This document shows, piece after piece, positions 39,351-46,794 of a stretch of 64,000 nt of DNA; position 1 is the first letter of the stretch, and every line of letters begins with the position of its first letter. The stretch covers positions 174,618 to 238,617 of the forward strand of contig NZ_ATXK01000006.1 of NCBI RefSeq assembly GCF_000421645.1. Reading direction: 5' to 3'. Source of the DNA: Aurantimonas coralicida DSM 14790 (lineage in GTDB: Bacteria; Pseudomonadota; Alphaproteobacteria; Rhizobiales; Rhizobiaceae). Under the pieces are notes generated by a model. The model made no database searches. It had not been told where the DNA came from and saw only the letters and a program-made list of their open reading frames with translations. A program made the translations under genes and the position numbers.

Positions 39351-40424
39351 ATGGCCATGATGAAAGCGGCGATCTTCGTCGAACCGAACCGGATCGTGCT
39401 GGATGAGAAGCCGATTCCCGACGTCGGCCCCCTCGACGCGCTGGTGCGGATCACCACGACGACGATCTGCGGCACCGACGTGCATATCCTCAAGGGCGAA
39501 TATCCGGTCGAGCGCGGGCTGACGATCGGCCACGAGCCGGTGGGGGTGATCGAGAAGCTCGGTTCCGCCGTGCAGGGCTACCGCGAGGGCCAGCGGGTCA
39601 TCGCCGGGGCGATCTCGCCCAGTGGCTACAGCAATGCCTGCCTGTGCGGCTGCCATTCGCAGGATGGTCCCGGCACCAGGCACGGTTTCCAGCCGATGGG
39701 CGGCTGGCGCTTCGGCAACACCATCGACGGGGCCCAGGCCGAATATCTGCTGGTGCCCGACGCCATGGTCAATCTGGCGCCGATCCCGGACGGGCTCACC
39801 GACGAGCAGGTCCTGATGTGTCCCGACATCATGTCGACGGGTTTTTCCGGCGCCGAAAGCGGGACCGTGCGGATCGGCGACACCGTCGCGGTGTTCGCCC
39901 AGGGACCGATCGGCCTCTGCGCCACGGCCGGCGCGCGGCTGATGGGCGCCACCACGATCATCGGGGTAGACTCCGTGCCCGAGCGCATGGAGATCGCCCG
40001 CAAGATGGGCGCCGACCACGTCGTCGACTTCACCAAGGGAGATGTTGTCGCCGAGATCATGCGCCTGACCGATGGCCGCGGCGTCGACGTGTCGATCGAG
40101 GCGCTTGGCCGGCAGGAGACCTTCGAGGCCGCCCTGCGGGTTCTGCGCCCGGGTGGCACCTTGTCTTCGCTCGGCGTCTATTCCAACGATCTCACCATCC
40201 CGCTCGACGCCTTCAGCGCCGGCATCGGCGACAACAAGATCGTCACCACCCTATGCCCGGGCGGCAAGGAGCGCATGCGCCGGCTGATGGATGTCATCGC
40301 GTCGCAGCGCCTCGACACGACGCCCCTGGTGACCCATCGTTACAAGCTCGACGAGATCGAGGAAGCCTACGATCTCTTCTCGCATCAGCGCGACGGTGTC
40401 CTGAAGGTCGCCATCCAGCCTTAG
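39351..40424 (+). CDS. Zinc-dependent alcohol dehydrogenase family protein
   Basis: 357 residues from the ATG at 39351, with AAGG about ten bases upstream (alternative starts: TTG 39342, ATG 39357). Medium-chain dehydrogenase. Catalytic zinc ligands are in TICGTDVHIL and TIGHEPVGVIE. The structural-zinc loop is replaced by the atypical CLCGCHSQDG segment. The Rossmann motif is VFAQGPIGLCATAGARLMGA. It resembles the isopropanol/2,3-butanediol/formaldehyde-type NAD(P) dehydrogenases. In the low-oxygen context it may reoxidise NADH by reducing an aldehyde or ketone; the substrate is not known. Confidence 0.88.
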   Translation: MAMMKAAIFVEPNRIVLDEKPIPDVGPLDALVRITTTTICGTDVHILKGEYPVERGLTIGHEPVGVIEKLGSAVQGYREGQRVIAGAISPSGYSNACLCGCHSQDGPGTRHGFQPMGGWRFGNTIDGAQAEYLLVPDAMVNLAPIPDGLTDEQVLMCPDIMSTGFSGAESGTVRIGDTVAVFAQGPIGLCATAGARLMGATTIIGVDSVPERMEIARKMGADHVVDFTKGDVVAEIMRLTDGRGVDVSIEALGRQETFEAALRVLRPGGTLSSLGVYSNDLTIPLDAFSAGIGDNKIVTTLCPGGKERMRRLMDVIASQRLDTTPLVTHRYKLDEIEEAYDLFSHQRDGVLKVAIQP

Positions 40425-40493
40425 AAGCGGTGGCTCCGGCATGGTATGTTCCTCGCCGTTGACGCGAGTTTGGCGGCACAGGGACGGACGATC

Positions 40494-40535
40494 ATGACCC
40501 AGACCCGAGGCGCGCGAACGGCCGGCGCCGCATGA
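40494..40535 (+). CDS. Possible 13-codon upstream reading frame
   Basis: ATG at 40494 with GGGACGG upstream, 13 codons (MTQTRGARTAGAA), stop overlapping the start of the acyl-CoA ligase gene as ATGA (40532-40535). The main gene has no good ribosome-binding site of its own, so this short frame may deliver ribosomes by coupling. It could also be chance. Confidence 0.35.
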   Translation: MTQTRGARTAGAA

Positions 40536-43225
40536 GCATCCGCAATTTCGACGCGCTGTTCGCGCCGCGTTCGATCGCGCTGATCGGCGCCAGCAACGAG
40601 CCGGGATCGGTCGGCTCGGTGCTGGTCGACAATCTGGTCTCCGGCGGCTTTGCCGGCCGTATCATGCTGGTCAATCCGCATGCGCGCGAGATCCACGGCC
40701 GGCAATGCCATCGCTCGGTGGAGACGCTGCCCGAGGTGCCGGACCTCGCCGTGATCGCCACGCCGGCGCGCACGGTGCCCGGCATCATCGCGGCGCTGGG
40801 CAAGCGCGGTTGCTGCGCCGCCATCGTCATTTCGGCCGGCCTCGGCGAGACGGTGGATGGCGCCACCCTGCGCCAGCAGGTGCTGGACGCCGCGCGCCCC
40901 CATCTCATGCGGATCGTCGGGCCGAACTGCCTTGGCCTGATCTCGCCGGCCGCGGGTATCAACGCCAGCTTCGCCCATCTCATGCCGCGGGCCGGCGACA
41001 TCGCGCTGGTCAGCCAGTCCGGTGCCATGCTGACCTCAGTCATCGACTGGGCCGACGAGCGCCGCATCGGCTTCTCCCATCTCCTGTCCGTCGGCGACAT
41101 GTCCGACGTCGATTTCGGCGACATGCTGGACTATCTGGCGACCGACCGGACGACCCGCTCGATCCTGCTCTATGTCGAGAACGTCACCGAGGCGCAGAAA
41201 TTCCTGTCGGCGGCGCGGCTGGCGGCCCGCTCCATGCCGGTGCTGGTGATCAAGGCCGGGCGCAGCGCGGCGGGCGCGCGGGCCGCGCAATCCCACACCG
41301 GCGCACTGGCCGGTTCGGACGTCGTCTACGACGCCGCGTTCCGACGCGCCGGCATCCTGCGGGTGCGCGAGATCGAGGAATTGTTCGAAGCCGCGGCGAC
41401 GCTGGCCAGCGGGGTCCGCATCTCCGGCGACCGGCTGACCATCCTCACCAATGGCGGCGGCGCCGGCGTCCTGGCCGTCGATGCGCTGGAATCCGACGGT
41501 GGGCGGCTGGCCAGACTCAGCGACGCCGGCATCGCCGCACTCGACGGCGTGCTGCCGTCGACCTGGTCGCGCGCCAACCCGGTGGACATCATCGGCGACG
41601 CCACGCCCGAGCGCTACGGCGCCGCGCTCGACATCCTGATGAAGGAGCGCGAGAGCGACGCGATCCTCGTCATCAATTGCCCGACCGCCGTTGCCGACGG
41701 TATGGAGGCCGGCCGCCGGGTCGCCGCGATCGCCAAGCGGCGTCCGCGGTTTCCCGTACTCACCAACTGGCTCGGCGGCACCTCCGCGGCCCCGGTGCGC
41801 GACCTCTTCGCTGCCGAGAAGGTTGCGACCTTCGACAGCCCCGAAAAGGCGATCCGCGCCTTCACCCATCTTGTCGAATACAAACGCAATCAGGAGCTTC
41901 TTCTCGAAACGCCGTCGGCCGGCGTTGCCATCGGCCACGAGGATATCGCGAGCGCGCAGGCGCTGATCGAGACCGTCCGCCAGGATGGCCGGACGATCCT
42001 GAGCGAGTACGAAGCCAAGCGGCTGCTGGCGACCTTCGGAATCCCGACCGTGACCACTCGCATGGCGAGCGATGTGGACGGCGCCGTCGCCTGTTTCGAG
42101 GCGGTCGGGGCCCCAGCCGTCCTGAAGATCGTTTCGGCCGAGATCTCCCACAAATCCGATGCCGGCGGGGTGCGTCTGAATATCGGCTCGGCTGAGGAGA
42201 TGCGCGAGAGCGCCGAGGCGATGCTGGTGGCGGTGCGAGCATACGCCCCGCGTGCGCGTATCGACGGCTTCACCGTTCAGCCGATGATCGTGCGCGACGG
42301 CGCCTACGAGCTGATCGCCGGCATCGCGCCGGACCCGACCTTCGGCCCGGTGATCCTGTTCGGCCGAGGCGGCAAGGCGGCGGAGGTGATCGGCGATCGC
42401 GCCATCGGCCTGCCGCCGCTCAATTCCGTCCTGGCGCGTGAGATGATCCGCGCCACGCGGATCTCCAAGCTGCTGGCAGGGTATCGCGATGTGGCGCCGG
42501 TCGCCTTCGATGCCCTGGCCGATGTTCTGGTGCGCCTGTCCGAACTGGCGGTGCATCTACCGGATGTCGCCGAACTCGACATCAATCCGCTGCTCGCCGA
42601 CGCCGAGGGTGTCCTGGCACTCGACGCCCGCATCTCGCTGCATGCGGCGGGCACAGCGCGGGTGGCGCCATCGATCCGGCCCTATCCGCGCGAGCTGGAA
42701 CGCGCCGTCGAACTGCGCAATGGCGAACGCTTCGTGCTGCGGCCCATCCGGCCGGAGGACGAGGAACCGCTGGTCGAGATGGTGGCGCGCTGTACGCAGG
42801 AGGATCTGCGGCTGCGCTTCATGGCCCCGATGAAGGCGCTGCCGCACCAGACCGCCGCACGGTTCTCGCAGATCGACTACCACCGCGAGATGGCGCTGGT
42901 CGCGGTCGAGCCGGGCAGTGCCTACGGGCAGGGGCCGATCTACGGTGTCGCACGCCTCGTCTCCGACCCGGAGAACGAGGCGGCCGAATTCGCCGTTTTG
43001 GTGCGCTCGGACATGAAGGGGCGGGGGCTCGGCTACCGGCTCCTGTCGGAGATCCTCGCCTATGGCCGCAAGCGCGGCCTGCACCGCGTCTATGGCGAGG
43101 TGCTGCGCGAGAACGTCACCATGTTGCAGATGGCCCGCGATCTCGGTTTCCGCGCCGACCGGACGGAGGACTTCTCCGAGACCGCGCATGTCACCATCGA
43201 ATTCGACAGGAGCGCCGACGCTTGA
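40532..43225 (+). CDS. ADP-forming acyl-CoA ligase fused to GNAT acetyltransferase (Pat/PatZ-like)
   Basis: 897 residues. Residues 1-130 form a CoA-binding domain (APRSIALIGASNEPGSVGSV), followed by the ligase-CoA domains with H255 in QSHTGALAGSD, then an ATP-grasp domain (about 490-700, LKIVSAEISHKSDAGGVRLN). Residues about 715-895 are a GNAT domain with acetyl-CoA loop RSDMKGRGLGYRLL. Proteins of this shape include the lysine acetyltransferases Pat/PatZ, which control acetyl-CoA synthetase. H255 is at the position of the phosphorylated histidine of active ADP-forming acetyl-CoA synthetases, so ligase activity may be retained. Possible roles are ATP formation from acyl-CoA under low oxygen, protein acetylation, or both. 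Confidence 0.9.
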   Translation: MSIRNFDALFAPRSIALIGASNEPGSVGSVLVDNLVSGGFAGRIMLVNPHAREIHGRQCHRSVETLPEVPDLAVIATPARTVPGIIAALGKRGCCAAIVISAGLGETVDGATLRQQVLDAARPHLMRIVGPNCLGLISPAAGINASFAHLMPRAGDIALVSQSGAMLTSVIDWADERRIGFSHLLSVGDMSDVDFGDMLDYLATDRTTRSILLYVENVTEAQKFLSAARLAARSMPVLVIKAGRSAAGARAAQSHTGALAGSDVVYDAAFRRAGILRVREIEELFEAAATLASGVRISGDRLTILTNGGGAGVLAVDALESDGGRLARLSDAGIAALDGVLPSTWSRANPVDIIGDATPERYGAALDILMKERESDAILVINCPTAVADGMEAGRRVAAIAKRRPRFPVLTNWLGGTSAAPVRDLFAAEKVATFDSPEKAIRAFTHLVEYKRNQELLLETPSAGVAIGHEDIASAQALIETVRQDGRTILSEYEAKRLLATFGIPTVTTRMASDVDGAVACFEAVGAPAVLKIVSAEISHKSDAGGVRLNIGSAEEMRESAEAMLVAVRAYAPRARIDGFTVQPMIVRDGAYELIAGIAPDPTFGPVILFGRGGKAAEVIGDRAIGLPPLNSVLAREMIRATRISKLLAGYRDVAPVAFDALADVLVRLSELAVHLPDVAELDINPLLADAEGVLALDARISLHAAGTARVAPSIRPYPRELERAVELRNGERFVLRPIRPEDEEPLVEMVARCTQEDLRLRFMAPMKALPHQTAARFSQIDYHREMALVAVEPGSAYGQGPIYGVARLVSDPENEAAEFAVLVRSDMKGRGLGYRLLSEILAYGRKRGLHRVYGEVLRENVTMLQMARDLGFRADRTEDFSETAHVTIEFDRSADA

Positions 43226-43232
43226 GGCGAGC

Positions 43233-43264
43233 GCTGCCGGGGGCGCCGGCCGCCGCCCGTTTTA
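43233..43264 (+). terminator. Possible terminator between convergent genes
   Basis: A GC-rich imperfect hairpin (arms GGGGGCG and CGCCGCCC) followed by GTTTTA on the plus strand, between the ligase-GNAT gene and the convergent cytochrome gene. The stem has a bulge, so support is modest. Confidence 0.4.
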
Positions 43265-43267
43265 TGG

Positions 43268-43618
43268 CTAGTCCTGGATGCTCTCGATATAGGCGATGAT
43301 CGCCCGGGCCTGTCCGGGGCCGAAGATGAACTCCGGCATGTCGGGATGCCCGGTCCACAGGCCTTCCACCAGCGCCTCCTCGAGGCTGGCGATGGGATAG
43401 CTCTGCGAGAGCGTGCGGAACGCCGGTGCCTGCGGATGCGGGCTGGTGCCGGTCCGCGCGATGGCGTGGCAACGGGCGCAGTTGGTTTCGAGGAAACGCT
43501 GGCCGTTGGCGATCTGTGCGAGGTCCTGTGCCTTGGCTGCGGATGGCAGCAGGGCAAGGCCCGCCACCGCCATGGCCATCAGTGCCAGCCGTCCCCGCAT
43601 GGATGTCGATCGCGTCAT
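43268..43618 (-). CDS. Secreted c-type cytochrome (single haem)
   Basis: 116 residues from the ATG at 43618, with GGGAGA upstream. The Sec signal peptide is clear (RGRLALMAMAVAGLALLPSA, cleavage after AKA at about residue 30). Haem-binding motif C47-A-R-C50-H51; the probable axial methionine is M94 in HPDMPEFIFG. It is a class I monohaem cytochrome in the periplasm, able to shuttle electrons to a terminal oxidase or reductase. It is divergent from the kinase gene around one FNR/FixK box; a -41.5 promoter would start near 43642, 24 bases from the ATG. Confidence 0.92.
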   Translation of the reverse strand: MTRSTSMRGRLALMAMAVAGLALLPSAAKAQDLAQIANGQRFLETNCARCHAIARTGTSPHPQAPAFRTLSQSYPIASLEEALVEGLWTGHPDMPEFIFGPGQARAIIAYIESIQD

Positions 43619-43676
43619 CGTCGTCTCCCGGTGTGTACCTGTCGCGGCATCCCACCACCGCGCGGGCCGCCCCGCC

Positions 43677-43690
43677 TTGACGCCGATCAA
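43677..43690. promoter_or_regulatory. FNR/FixK-type box shared by divergent cytochrome and kinase genes
   Basis: TTGACGCCGATCAA, a perfect TTGA-N6-TCAA site. Its centre is 65 bp from the cytochrome ATG and 78 bp from the kinase ATG, so -41.5 promoters are possible in both directions. The same 14 bases, with C before and TG after, recur at 45415. Confidence 0.8.
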
Positions 43691-43761
43691 TGCGGGGCGA
43701 TCTGATCCGGGCGAGGCAACGGCGCACGCAGCCGGATCGGCTGCCGGAAAGGCGGGGCGTC

Positions 43762-45345
43762 ATGCACGAAGCCGACGACGCGATTCTCGAATGCATCCGC
43801 TCTAAGCTCTTCGCCGGCGTTCCGGCCGAACGGATCGAGACCGTCACCACCCATATCTCCATCGTGCTGCTGGGTGGTGAGACGGCCGTGAAGCTCAAGC
43901 GTCCGGTCAGGCGACCCTATGTGGACTTTTCCACGCCCGCCCTGCGACTCGCAGCCTGCGAACGCGAACTGGACCTCAACCGACGCACGGCACCGCAGCT
44001 CTACTGCGCCGTTTGCAGGATCACGCGGGAGCCCGGCGGCGGTCTCGTCCTCGATGGCGGCGGCGAGCTCGTCGACGCGGTCGTCGATATGCGCCGCTTC
44101 GACGCGGACGGACTTTTCGACCGGCGCGCCATGGAAGGCACGCTGACCGGTCCGCTGATGGATCGCCTCGCCCGGACCATCGCGGCGTTCCACGAGACGA
44201 TCCCGCCCGACCCCGCGCCGCACGGCGCCACGCGGATGGCAGCGGTCCTCGACATCAACGAGGCAGCGTTCGCCGCGACCGATCTGTTCGGCGCCGAGGA
44301 GACCGCAAGCTTTAATCATCGGTTTCGCCAGGCGCTGGCGCGGCTCGGGCCGCTTCTGGACGAGCGCGCGAGGGCCGGCCGGGTGCGCCGGTGCCACGGC
44401 GATCTGCATCTGCGCAACATCTGCACCGTCGACGACGAACCGGTGCTGTTCGACTGCCTGGAATTCGACGAGGCACTGGGGACCACCGACACCCTGTACG
44501 ATCTGGCGTTCCTGTTGATGGATCTCTGGCATCGCGGGCTGGAGGAGTTCGCCAATCGCGTTCTCAACCGCTATCTCGACGTGACCGCGGACGAGGGCGG
44601 TCTGCCGGCGCTGCCCTTCTTCATGGCGGTTCGCGCTGCGGTCAGGGCCCATGTCGGGGCCGCCCAGCTTACGGATGCCGGGCCGCAGGCCAGCGATATC
44701 CGCGCCGAGGCCCAGCGCTATTTCGCCCTGGCGCTCGACCTTCTCGAACCCAGGCCGGCCCGGCTGATCGCCGTCGGCGGCCTGTCCGGCTCCGGCAAGT
44801 CGACCGTCGCCGCCGCTCTGGCGCCGCGCATCGGCCCGGCGCCGGGCGCGCGCACGCTGTCCAGCGATCGCATTCGCAAGCGCCTCAGCGGCGTGTCGGC
44901 CGAAACCCGGCTGGAGGCCGACGCCTATACAGCGGCCATGACCGAGCGGGTCTATGCGGCCAAGGCGGCAGAGGCCAAGCGGATCCTGAGGCTGGGTCAC
45001 GGCGTCGTCGCGGACGCGACCTTCGAGCGCGCCGCCGACCGCAGCCGCATCGCCGCAACCGCACGCGACGCGGGCGCCGATTTCCAGGGCCTATGGCTCG
45101 ATGTCGATCCGGCCGAGATGCTGCGCCGGGTGGCGGCGCGCCGGAACGATCCTTCCGACGCCACGACCGCGGTCGTGAGGCAGCAACTCGCCCGCGATCC
45201 CGGCGACATCGACTGGGAGCGGATCGATGGGGACGGCGAACCGGAGCCGGTTGCGGAGGCTGCCCGCCGCGCCGTCGACGTGCGGGCGCAACGGATGGAG
45301 CGCAGCCGACCGGGGCGAGACGCGCGTGACATATTGCCGGATTAG
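43762..45345 (+). CDS. Fused APH-like kinase and AAA/zeta-type ATPase
   Basis: 527 residues from the ATG at 43762. The N-terminal half is an aminoglycoside-phosphotransferase-like kinase (COG2187 type) with the catalytic loop HGDLHLRN starting at H212 and the metal-binding FDCLEFDEAL that replaces DFG. The C-terminal half is a P-loop kinase (COG0645 type) with Walker A GLSGSGKST at 340-348 and SSDRIRKRLSG following. It is not an antibiotic-resistance gene on this evidence; the same fusion is seen near universal stress proteins in other proteobacteria. The substrate is unknown. A perfect FNR/FixK box is 72 bp upstream. Confidence 0.88.
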   Translation: MHEADDAILECIRSKLFAGVPAERIETVTTHISIVLLGGETAVKLKRPVRRPYVDFSTPALRLAACERELDLNRRTAPQLYCAVCRITREPGGGLVLDGGGELVDAVVDMRRFDADGLFDRRAMEGTLTGPLMDRLARTIAAFHETIPPDPAPHGATRMAAVLDINEAAFAATDLFGAEETASFNHRFRQALARLGPLLDERARAGRVRRCHGDLHLRNICTVDDEPVLFDCLEFDEALGTTDTLYDLAFLLMDLWHRGLEEFANRVLNRYLDVTADEGGLPALPFFMAVRAAVRAHVGAAQLTDAGPQASDIRAEAQRYFALALDLLEPRPARLIAVGGLSGSGKSTVAAALAPRIGPAPGARTLSSDRIRKRLSGVSAETRLEADAYTAAMTERVYAAKAAEAKRILRLGHGVVADATFERAADRSRIAATARDAGADFQGLWLDVDPAEMLRRVAARRNDPSDATTAVVRQQLARDPGDIDWERIDGDGEPEPVAEAARRAVDVRAQRMERSRPGRDARDILPD

Positions 45346-45414
45346 CCTCGGCACCGACCGGCGGGTCGCCGATCGTTGAAGCGGTGCGGTGATCTATGCC
45401 GATCGGTCCCGCGC

Positions 45415-45428
45415 TTGACGCCGATCAA
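45415..45428 (+). promoter_or_regulatory. FNR/FixK-type box upstream of the 129-residue protein and phasin genes
   Basis: TTGACGCCGATCAA, identical to the site at 43677. A class II promoter would start near 45463, leaving a short leader that contains GAAGGAG (45465-45471) before the ATG at 45479. Confidence 0.8.
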
Positions 45429-45478
45429 TGTCGGGTCCGCGATCGCGGCTAGGCTGGACGGATCGAAGGAGATCCCCG

Positions 45479-45868
45479 ATGACGACCACGCCGCAAGACT
45501 TTCCCGCCTCGTTCCGCCACGTCCGGCTGGAACTTGCCCGCGAGAAGGACCATCCCGGCGGCGACAGCCGCTACGGCTATGACCTTCTGGTGCCGCTCGA
45601 CACCGAGAGCCGGATCGATCCGGCGGAATGGAAGCCGAATCAGGCAGCCTGCCGCGTGCGCCACTTCCAGGACGGCGAGACCGACCGGATCGGGCGGCTG
45701 CGGCGCAAGCCCGGCGGCACCTGGTATTTCGACTACGAGGCCGGGCCGGCCGATGACGAGATCGGTTTTCACTTCGATCAGGAACGCTTCGTGCCGGGGG
45801 AATACGTCTCGATCCGGCGTGGCGCCGAGACCCATACCTATCAGGTCGTGAAGGTCGGGCCGATCTGA
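45479..45868 (+). CDS. Hypothetical protein in the FNR/FixK-controlled module
   Basis: 129 residues, with an excellent GAAGGAG ribosome-binding site. No named family recognised. No signal peptide or membrane span. The sequence is polar with many Arg, Asp and Glu residues and looks mostly beta: YGYDLLVPLD, CRVRHFQDGETDRIGRLRRK, WYFDYEAGP, EYVSIRRGAETHTYQVVKVG. A phasin gene follows after 45 bp and is probably co-transcribed. Position points to a cytoplasmic role in the low-oxygen response. Confidence 0.85.
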   Translation: MTTTPQDFPASFRHVRLELAREKDHPGGDSRYGYDLLVPLDTESRIDPAEWKPNQAACRVRHFQDGETDRIGRLRRKPGGTWYFDYEAGPADDEIGFHFDQERFVPGEYVSIRRGAETHTYQVVKVGPI

Positions 45869-45913
45869 GCGGTCCTGCCGCGTCCTGGCCCCTCGACCGC
45901 ATGGAGCGATGCG

Positions 45914-46288
45914 ATGACCGTCCCGAACACGACACCCGACACGATGGCCTGGCTGACGCCGTCCGAGCTCATGTTCCTGCAGATGCAGGGCTGGCAGACC
46001 GCGATGATGGTCGGCGTGCATGCCGCGCAGGCGGCCGCGCGGCTGTCGGCAGAGATGCTGGAGATCGCCGGCCGGCGCTGTCTTGCCGACGGCCGGGCGA
46101 TGCGCGCTCTGTCCGCATGTAAGGGACCGGACGATGCCCTGCGGATCCAGCACGACTGGCTGGCCGCGGCCGCAGCCGACTATGCGCAGATGGAGACGAG
46201 CCTTCCGCGTCTGGAGGCGAGCCTGGTGGACGAGGTTTCCGAACCGCTGGTCACCGCATGGATCCGTTCGGACGATCCAGCGGAATAG
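45914..46288 (+). CDS. Phasin family protein
   Basis: 124 residues, almost entirely alpha-helical, with the amphipathic Phasin_2-like block LMFLQMQGWQTAMMVGVHAA followed by RLSAEMLEIAGRRCLADGRA. Phasins coat polyhydroxyalkanoate granules or act as stress-associated helper proteins. Polyhydroxybutyrate is a common sink for reducing power when oxygen is low, which fits the FNR/FixK box upstream of the preceding co-oriented gene. A 16-bp hairpin follows the stop by 66 bp. Confidence 0.85.
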   Translation: MTVPNTTPDTMAWLTPSELMFLQMQGWQTAMMVGVHAAQAAARLSAEMLEIAGRRCLADGRAMRALSACKGPDDALRIQHDWLAAAAADYAQMETSLPRLEASLVDEVSEPLVTAWIRSDDPAE

Positions 46289-46354
46289 CGCGACGGACTT
46301 CGGACCGGCAGCAGGCAGTCCGGACAGCGAAAGCCCGCCATTGCCAGTTAAAGC

Positions 46355-46389
46355 AAAGCCGTCGTCCTGAGGATCAGGGCGACGGCTTT
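46355..46389. terminator. Long hairpin between convergent genes
   Basis: AAAGCCGTCGTCCTGA (46355-46370), GGA loop, TCAGGGCGACGGCTTT (46374-46389): a 16-bp stem with a single G-T wobble. It lies between the phasin gene and the convergent 70-residue gene and ends in TTT in both directions, so it may terminate both. Confidence 0.65.
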
Positions 46390-46453
46390 GGTCTGTCGGA
46401 GGGGTCTGCTGCCGACCTCTTCTGCGTCGTGGATTCGTGACGGATCGGCGGTC

Positions 46454-46666
46454 CTACGCCGCGTGGCGCGACGCGATCGTCTCGATCTCCTCGCGGCTGA
46501 CACGGTCGTGCGACATCAGGATCTGGACGATCGGGTCGTCGAGCATCTCCGCCAGCATCGGTTCGCCTTTCCAGCCGTCGAGCCAGCGATTGCGGCCCGT
46601 TACGGTGTCGGTGCCCGGCACGGCGCGGTTGGCGGAAACGTCCTGAAACTGTCGATGCCTGCTCAT
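46454..46666 (-). CDS. Small hypothetical protein with possible FNR/FixK control
   Basis: 70 residues, with AAAAAGGAC about 7 bases before the ATG. The C-terminal half (PMLAEMLDDPIVQILMSHDR, VSREEIETIASRHAA) is a compact helical segment of a type I have seen in many small Rhizobiales proteins of unknown function. The N-terminus is polar. An imperfect FNR/FixK-type box is centred 67 bp upstream, which would place a -41.5 start about 26 bases before the ATG. Confidence 0.75.
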   Translation of the reverse strand: MSRHRQFQDVSANRAVPGTDTVTGRNRWLDGWKGEPMLAEMLDDPIVQILMSHDRVSREEIETIASRHAA

Positions 46667-46726
46667 CGCGAAAGTCCTTTTTCACGAAACGTCGAAGGCA
46701 GCATAGACGAACCACGCTGCCACGAA

Positions 46727-46740
46727 TTGATATGTGTCAT
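46727..46740 (-). promoter_or_regulatory. Imperfect FNR/FixK-type box upstream of the 70-residue gene
   Basis: On the minus strand the site reads ATGACACATATCAA, one mismatch from TTGA-N6-TCAA. Its distance to the 46666 start fits a class II promoter. Confidence 0.45.
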
Positions 46741-46794
46741 CGGGGGACAAATGCCAGCATTCGCTGACAGGGATATGTCAGCCGGGACCCGGTC

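Noticed and set aside
40450..40480. FNR/FixK box upstream of the ligase-GNAT gene (TTGACGCGAGTTTG)
   Set aside because: The second half-site does not match TCAA; only the first half fits.
43762..45345. Aminoglycoside resistance gene
   Set aside because: The APH-like fold is of the COG2187 type fused to a P-loop kinase. Gene context and motifs point to metabolism or stress, not drug modification.
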